Shown one piece after another: positions 23,487 to 25,872 of a stretch of 25,872 nt of DNA (position 1 is the first letter of the stretch; every line of letters starts with the position of its first letter). The stretch is from contig JAZQQB010000045.1 in NCBI GenBank assembly GCA_045628865.1, positions 1 to 25,872 on the forward strand, in the 5' to 3' direction. The DNA is from JAZQQB01 sp045628865 (GTDB lineage Bacteria > Bacillota > Clostridia > Lachnospirales > Lachnospiraceae). The notes beneath the pieces were generated by a model. That model made no database searches. It saw only the letters and a program-made list of their open reading frames with translations, and had not been told where the DNA came from. The translations under genes were made by a program, and so were the position numbers.

Positions 23487-24238
23487 GAATATATTTAAGT
23501 GGAACAGGAAACACAAAGCATTGTGTTGAAAAAGTTGTTGGATTACTCGATTCGAAAGCGCCTATTTTGCCAATTGAATCCAAAGAGATATTAGAACAGA
23601 TCCGAAGAGAAAAAGAAATTGTGATTGGATATCCTACGCAATTTTCAAATGCTCCAAAGATGATACGTGATTTTATCATTCAAAACAAAGATATATGGGC
23701 AAATAAGAATGTATTTTGTATCAATACCATGGGTGCCTTTAGTGGAGATGGAGCGGGATGTACAGCCAGACTTTTCACAAAATATGGTGCTAGTGTGATC
23801 GGGGCATTGCAGATTAAAATGCCTGATTCAGTCTGTGATAGTAAATTATTGAAAAAAACAGAAGAGAAGAATCGTGAGATTGTTAAGGCTGCAGACCGAA
23901 AAATAGAATCGTGGTGTGAAAAGATGAAAAAAGGCGTTTATCCATCAGAAGGGTTACATAGAATCGATCATATGAAGGGATTGTTGGGACAGCGTTTGTG
24001 GTTTTATGGAAAAACCAGGACTTATTCCGATAAATTAAAGATTAATGATGATTGTGTTAAATGTGGAATGTGTGTCAAAATGTGTCCAATGGAGAATCTT
24101 AGTATGACTGATGGAAAACCAGTTGCAAAAGGAAAATGCACAATGTGTTATCGATGCATTAGTCATTGCCCACAAAAAGCCATTACATTATTAGGAGAAA
24201 AGGTTATTGAACAAACTAGATATGAGAGGTTTTCATGA
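23480..24238 (+). CDS. flavodoxin-like/double [4Fe-4S] ferredoxin protein (EFR1 type)
   Basis: A 252-residue electron carrier. The N-terminal part is flavodoxin-like, with the FMN phosphate loop YLSGTGNTKHC and VIGYPTQFSNAP. The C-terminal part has two [4Fe-4S] clusters: Cys192, 195, 198, 202 and Cys220, 223, 226, 230 (CxxCxxCxxxCP twice). I chose GTG 23480, which has AAGGAG seven bases upstream; this start puts LGIYLSGTGNT at the extreme N-terminus as expected. It overlaps the transferase gene by seven bases and the next gene by four. It probably passes low-potential electrons to a reductive or desaturating step in the same pathway; the partner enzyme is not evident. Confidence 0.88.
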   Translation: MLGIYLSGTGNTKHCVEKVVGLLDSKAPILPIESKEILEQIRREKEIVIGYPTQFSNAPKMIRDFIIQNKDIWANKNVFCINTMGAFSGDGAGCTARLFTKYGASVIGALQIKMPDSVCDSKLLKKTEEKNREIVKAADRKIESWCEKMKKGVYPSEGLHRIDHMKGLLGQRLWFYGKTRTYSDKLKINDDCVKCGMCVKMCPMENLSMTDGKPVAKGKCTMCYRCISHCPQKAITLLGEKVIEQTRYERFS

Positions 24239-25152
24239 TTATGGATAGCACGCTGGAAGTTGTATGGAAAAAGGAATCCATTATTTCCTTATTAAAAATG
24301 AATGTGAATGAAATAAACCGGTATTTTAGAAAAAAGAGAGAATATAGGTATTATTTAAATCTGCCAGTTAAAATCAGTAAAATTCCAGAATCTATCAACT
24401 TGATGTTTCGTATGTCTTTAAAACTGGATCGGTTGATCAATAGAAGGAAACTTGAAATCATTCGTGATGATAGGGAGGATAATGGAAGACCGAAAATATA
24501 TGCAACAACGCATGTAGGACAAAATGATGTAGTATCTGGTTGGGAAGCATTTGGGGAGCAGGCTTTTTTTGTGATGGGAGATCCAGGAGATGCGTATAGA
24601 AGCGTAGAAGGGTTTCTGATATATCTAGGTGGAGTAATACATACAGATACTGGATGGTATACTGATGATGAGGGTATGGTGAAATTTGATGCAGACTGTA
24701 AATTGGATCGAAAAATATGTTTGCACAATTGCACTGAATATTTAAAGCACAATAAAAATATTTATATTTTTCCAGAGGGCGCATGGAATATTACCCCCAA
24801 TAAAGTGGTACAGAGATTATATAAAGGTACGGTAAAAATGGCTATGGAAGCTGGCGCAGATATTATACCTGTGGCGGTTGAACGAATTGACAAACGCCAT
24901 TATAGTTTGAGTATGGGAAAAAATCTCTTTTTTGAGGAAAAAGCAGATATAAATGATGCAAATAATCAGTTAAGAGAAGCTTTAAGTACTTTAAAGTGGG
25001 AACTGATTGAAAAAAAGGGTATTAGTAAGAGAAAAGAGATGAAAGAATACAATATAGCATATCGGGAATTTGTAGATGATATTATGAGTGAGACTTCAAG
25101 AGGATATTCGGAAGATATAATTCGAGCATCTAGATGGAATGATGCCTATTGA
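24235..25152 (+). CDS. PlsC-like 1-acyl-glycerol-phosphate-type acyltransferase
   Basis: A 305-residue protein of the lysophospholipid acyltransferase superfamily, acting at the inner face of the membrane on thioester-bound acyl chains. The catalytic HX4D is THVGQND (His93, Asp98), and the acceptor/phosphate site is IFPEGAWN (Phe179-Gly182), followed by KGTVKMAMEAGADIIPVAVER. The HX4D motif sits about 90 residues in, after an amphipathic charged N-terminal region with no clear membrane span. ATG overlaps the previous stop as ATGA, with GAGAGG six bases upstream. As last gene of the synthase arm it may add an acyl chain to the pathway product or move that product onto a lipid backbone. Acceptor specificity is unknown. 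Confidence 0.85.
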   Translation: MIMDSTLEVVWKKESIISLLKMNVNEINRYFRKKREYRYYLNLPVKISKIPESINLMFRMSLKLDRLINRRKLEIIRDDREDNGRPKIYATTHVGQNDVVSGWEAFGEQAFFVMGDPGDAYRSVEGFLIYLGGVIHTDTGWYTDDEGMVKFDADCKLDRKICLHNCTEYLKHNKNIYIFPEGAWNITPNKVVQRLYKGTVKMAMEAGADIIPVAVERIDKRHYSLSMGKNLFFEEKADINDANNQLREALSTLKWELIEKKGISKRKEMKEYNIAYREFVDDIMSETSRGYSEDIIRASRWNDAY

Positions 25153-25162
25153 TTTTAGTGAG

Positions 25163-25194
25163 GTAGCTCACCGCCTAAAGAGGCGGTGGGCTAC
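25163..25194 (+). terminator. strong hairpin after the synthase arm
   Basis: GTAGC-T-CACCGCC (25163-25175) pairs with GGCGGTG-G-GCTAC (25182-25194) around a six-base loop: 13 pairs counting one T-G pair. The tail (ATTCTTG) is poor in Ts for a standard terminator, but the position 11 bases after the last stop fits. The sequence also resembles stem-loops at IS200/IS605 right ends. Confidence 0.55.
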
Positions 25195-25540
25195 ATTCTT
25201 GTCTCAGTGGCGGGTTGTGTTTCACAACTGAGATGAAGCTGACTGCAAGCAAAACAGGCTTCTGTCTCGAAAATTTTGCGTTAATGCATCACAACATTGT
25301 TTTACTGGATCGCAGACGTGACAAGTGACTGAAGGAAAGACTTGCATGGCGTTCTTCACAGTGGAATCAAATATGAATAGAGACTTTATGAAATGATAAT
25401 GCATATAAAAACGAAATATAGATAATTATCAGATATTATAAACAATTTATGTTGGTTTAAAGGACAGAAAAGGCGAAACGCAATAAACATCTATACTTTA
25501 AGAGGAAAAGAAAAACGATAAAATAGGAAAAAATTTTGGA
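25195..25540. other. gene-free stretch of about 350 bases
   Basis: No convincing gene. It holds a second hairpin (CTCAG...TTGTG-TTT-CACAA-CTGAG, 25203-25233, with an unpaired insert on the 5' side) and then AT-rich sequence. The first 200 bases are less AT-rich than the rest and could be the remnant of a small element; I recognise no transposase fragment in any frame. Confidence 0.4.
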
Positions 25541-25547
25541 TTTTTTG

Positions 25548-25576
25548 TTGACACATGTCGTATATGATGGTAAGAT
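25548..25576 (+). promoter_or_regulatory. rRNA-type promoter P1
   Basis: TTGACA (25548-25553), 17 bases, TAAGAT (25571-25576). Perfect -35 and spacing; the first of two identical hexamer pairs. Confidence 0.8.
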
Positions 25577-25639
25577 AGTCTTCGTTGTCGAGGAAAAAAC
25601 AACAACTCAGAAATCTTACAAAAAAAGATAAAAAAGTTG

Positions 25640-25668
25640 TTGACAAAGCGAAAAGCGAGTGATAAGAT
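25640..25668 (+). promoter_or_regulatory. rRNA-type promoter P2
   Basis: TTGACA (25640-25645), 17 bases, TAAGAT (25663-25668): the same hexamers and spacing as P1, 92 bases further on. Tandem strong promoters followed by a long untranslated leader are typical of Firmicutes rRNA operons. Confidence 0.8.
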
Positions 25669-25762
25669 AATCAAGTCGCCGCGAAAGACGACAACCGACA
25701 AACCTAGTAAATATGCAGGTTTGAAGGAAATTGAACCTTGAAAAATGAACAGCAATGCAACC

Positions 25763-25819
25763 CTGAAAATTCATGAGCGTTTCTAAAGTCTCTGCTTTAG
25801 AAAACGATAGAATATTCAG
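25763..25819 (+). ncRNA. structured leader, probable rRNA-operon leader
   Basis: An outer stem CTGAAAATTC/GAATATTCAG (25763-25772, 25810-25819, one mismatch) encloses an inner stem CGTTTCTAAAG/CTTTAGAAAACG (25778-25788, 25795-25806, one bulge). Together with the upstream CCTTGAAAA segment and tandem promoters this looks like the antitermination/processing leader before 16S rRNA. The 16S gene itself is beyond the window. Confidence 0.55.
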
Positions 25820-25872
25820 AGAACTAGATTTTAGAAATAGAATCGACCTTAAAACAGTAAAGCAATGAAAAT

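Noticed and set aside
24351..24752. Minus-strand open frame of 133 codons
   Set aside because: Antisense to the acyltransferase catalytic motifs, no ribosome site, no family features.
25222..25404. Minus-strand frame of 60 codons with several cysteines, considered as a transposase zinc-ribbon remnant
   Set aside because: Cysteine spacing does not fit a TnpB zinc ribbon and no other TnpB motif is present.
25498..25755. Minus-strand open frame of 85 codons
   Set aside because: Lies across two consensus promoters of the probable rRNA operon; no ribosome site or recognisable motif.

Overview
The window looks like the chromosome of a low-GC Gram-positive anaerobe, most likely a gut Clostridia member of the Lachnospiraceae type. 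This is inferred from an ER-type (SipW-like) signal peptidase with secreted partners, boxes matching Spo0A sites, a fused AccD-AccA carboxyltransferase, a flavodoxin/double-[4Fe-4S] protein and strong AGGAGG ribosome sites. No rRNA sequence is present to fix the genus.

Left part (1-5349): the 3' end of a SipW-like signal peptidase, two small secreted proteins of the kind such peptidases process, and a 1106-residue surface protein with a BspA-like start and an acidic repeat linker. Next (5371-9888) come a putative cluster of Spo0A boxes, an Hpt-like protein that has lost its phospho-accepting histidine, a small membrane protein with a coiled coil, an OmpR-type response regulator, its overlapping histidine kinase, and a lipoprotein. 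A terminator at 9942-9974 lies between converging genes, followed by a minus-strand Cof-type HAD phosphatase.

Centre and right (10870-25194): an apparently self-contained lipid biosynthesis locus of two divergent arms. The minus arm encodes a nitroreductase-family flavoprotein, an AccDA fusion (malonyl-CoA supply) and a YHHG-type TetR regulator. The plus arm encodes a PUFA-synthase-like KS-CLF protein, a PLP-dependent alpha-oxoamine synthase, a 1539-residue AT-ACP-ACP-KR-DH protein, an Sfp-type phosphopantetheinyl transferase, a flavodoxin/ferredoxin protein and a PlsC-like acyltransferase, with overlaps or very short gaps throughout. One perfect palindrome at 14161-14179 carries the -35 boxes of both divergent promoters, and a second, imperfect copy lies just downstream of the plus promoter.

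The proposed pathway is this: the carboxyltransferase makes malonyl-CoA; the iterative synthase builds a long acyl chain on its two ACPs; no thioesterase is visible, so the oxoamine synthase would release the chain by decarboxylative condensation with an amino acid, giving an alpha-aminoketone like a sphingoid-base precursor; the flavin and iron-sulfur proteins would supply reducing steps; the PlsC-like enzyme would acylate the product into a membrane-type lipid. The product is inferred, not shown. The window ends with two tandem strong promoters and a structured leader typical of an rRNA operon whose 16S gene lies beyond the edge.
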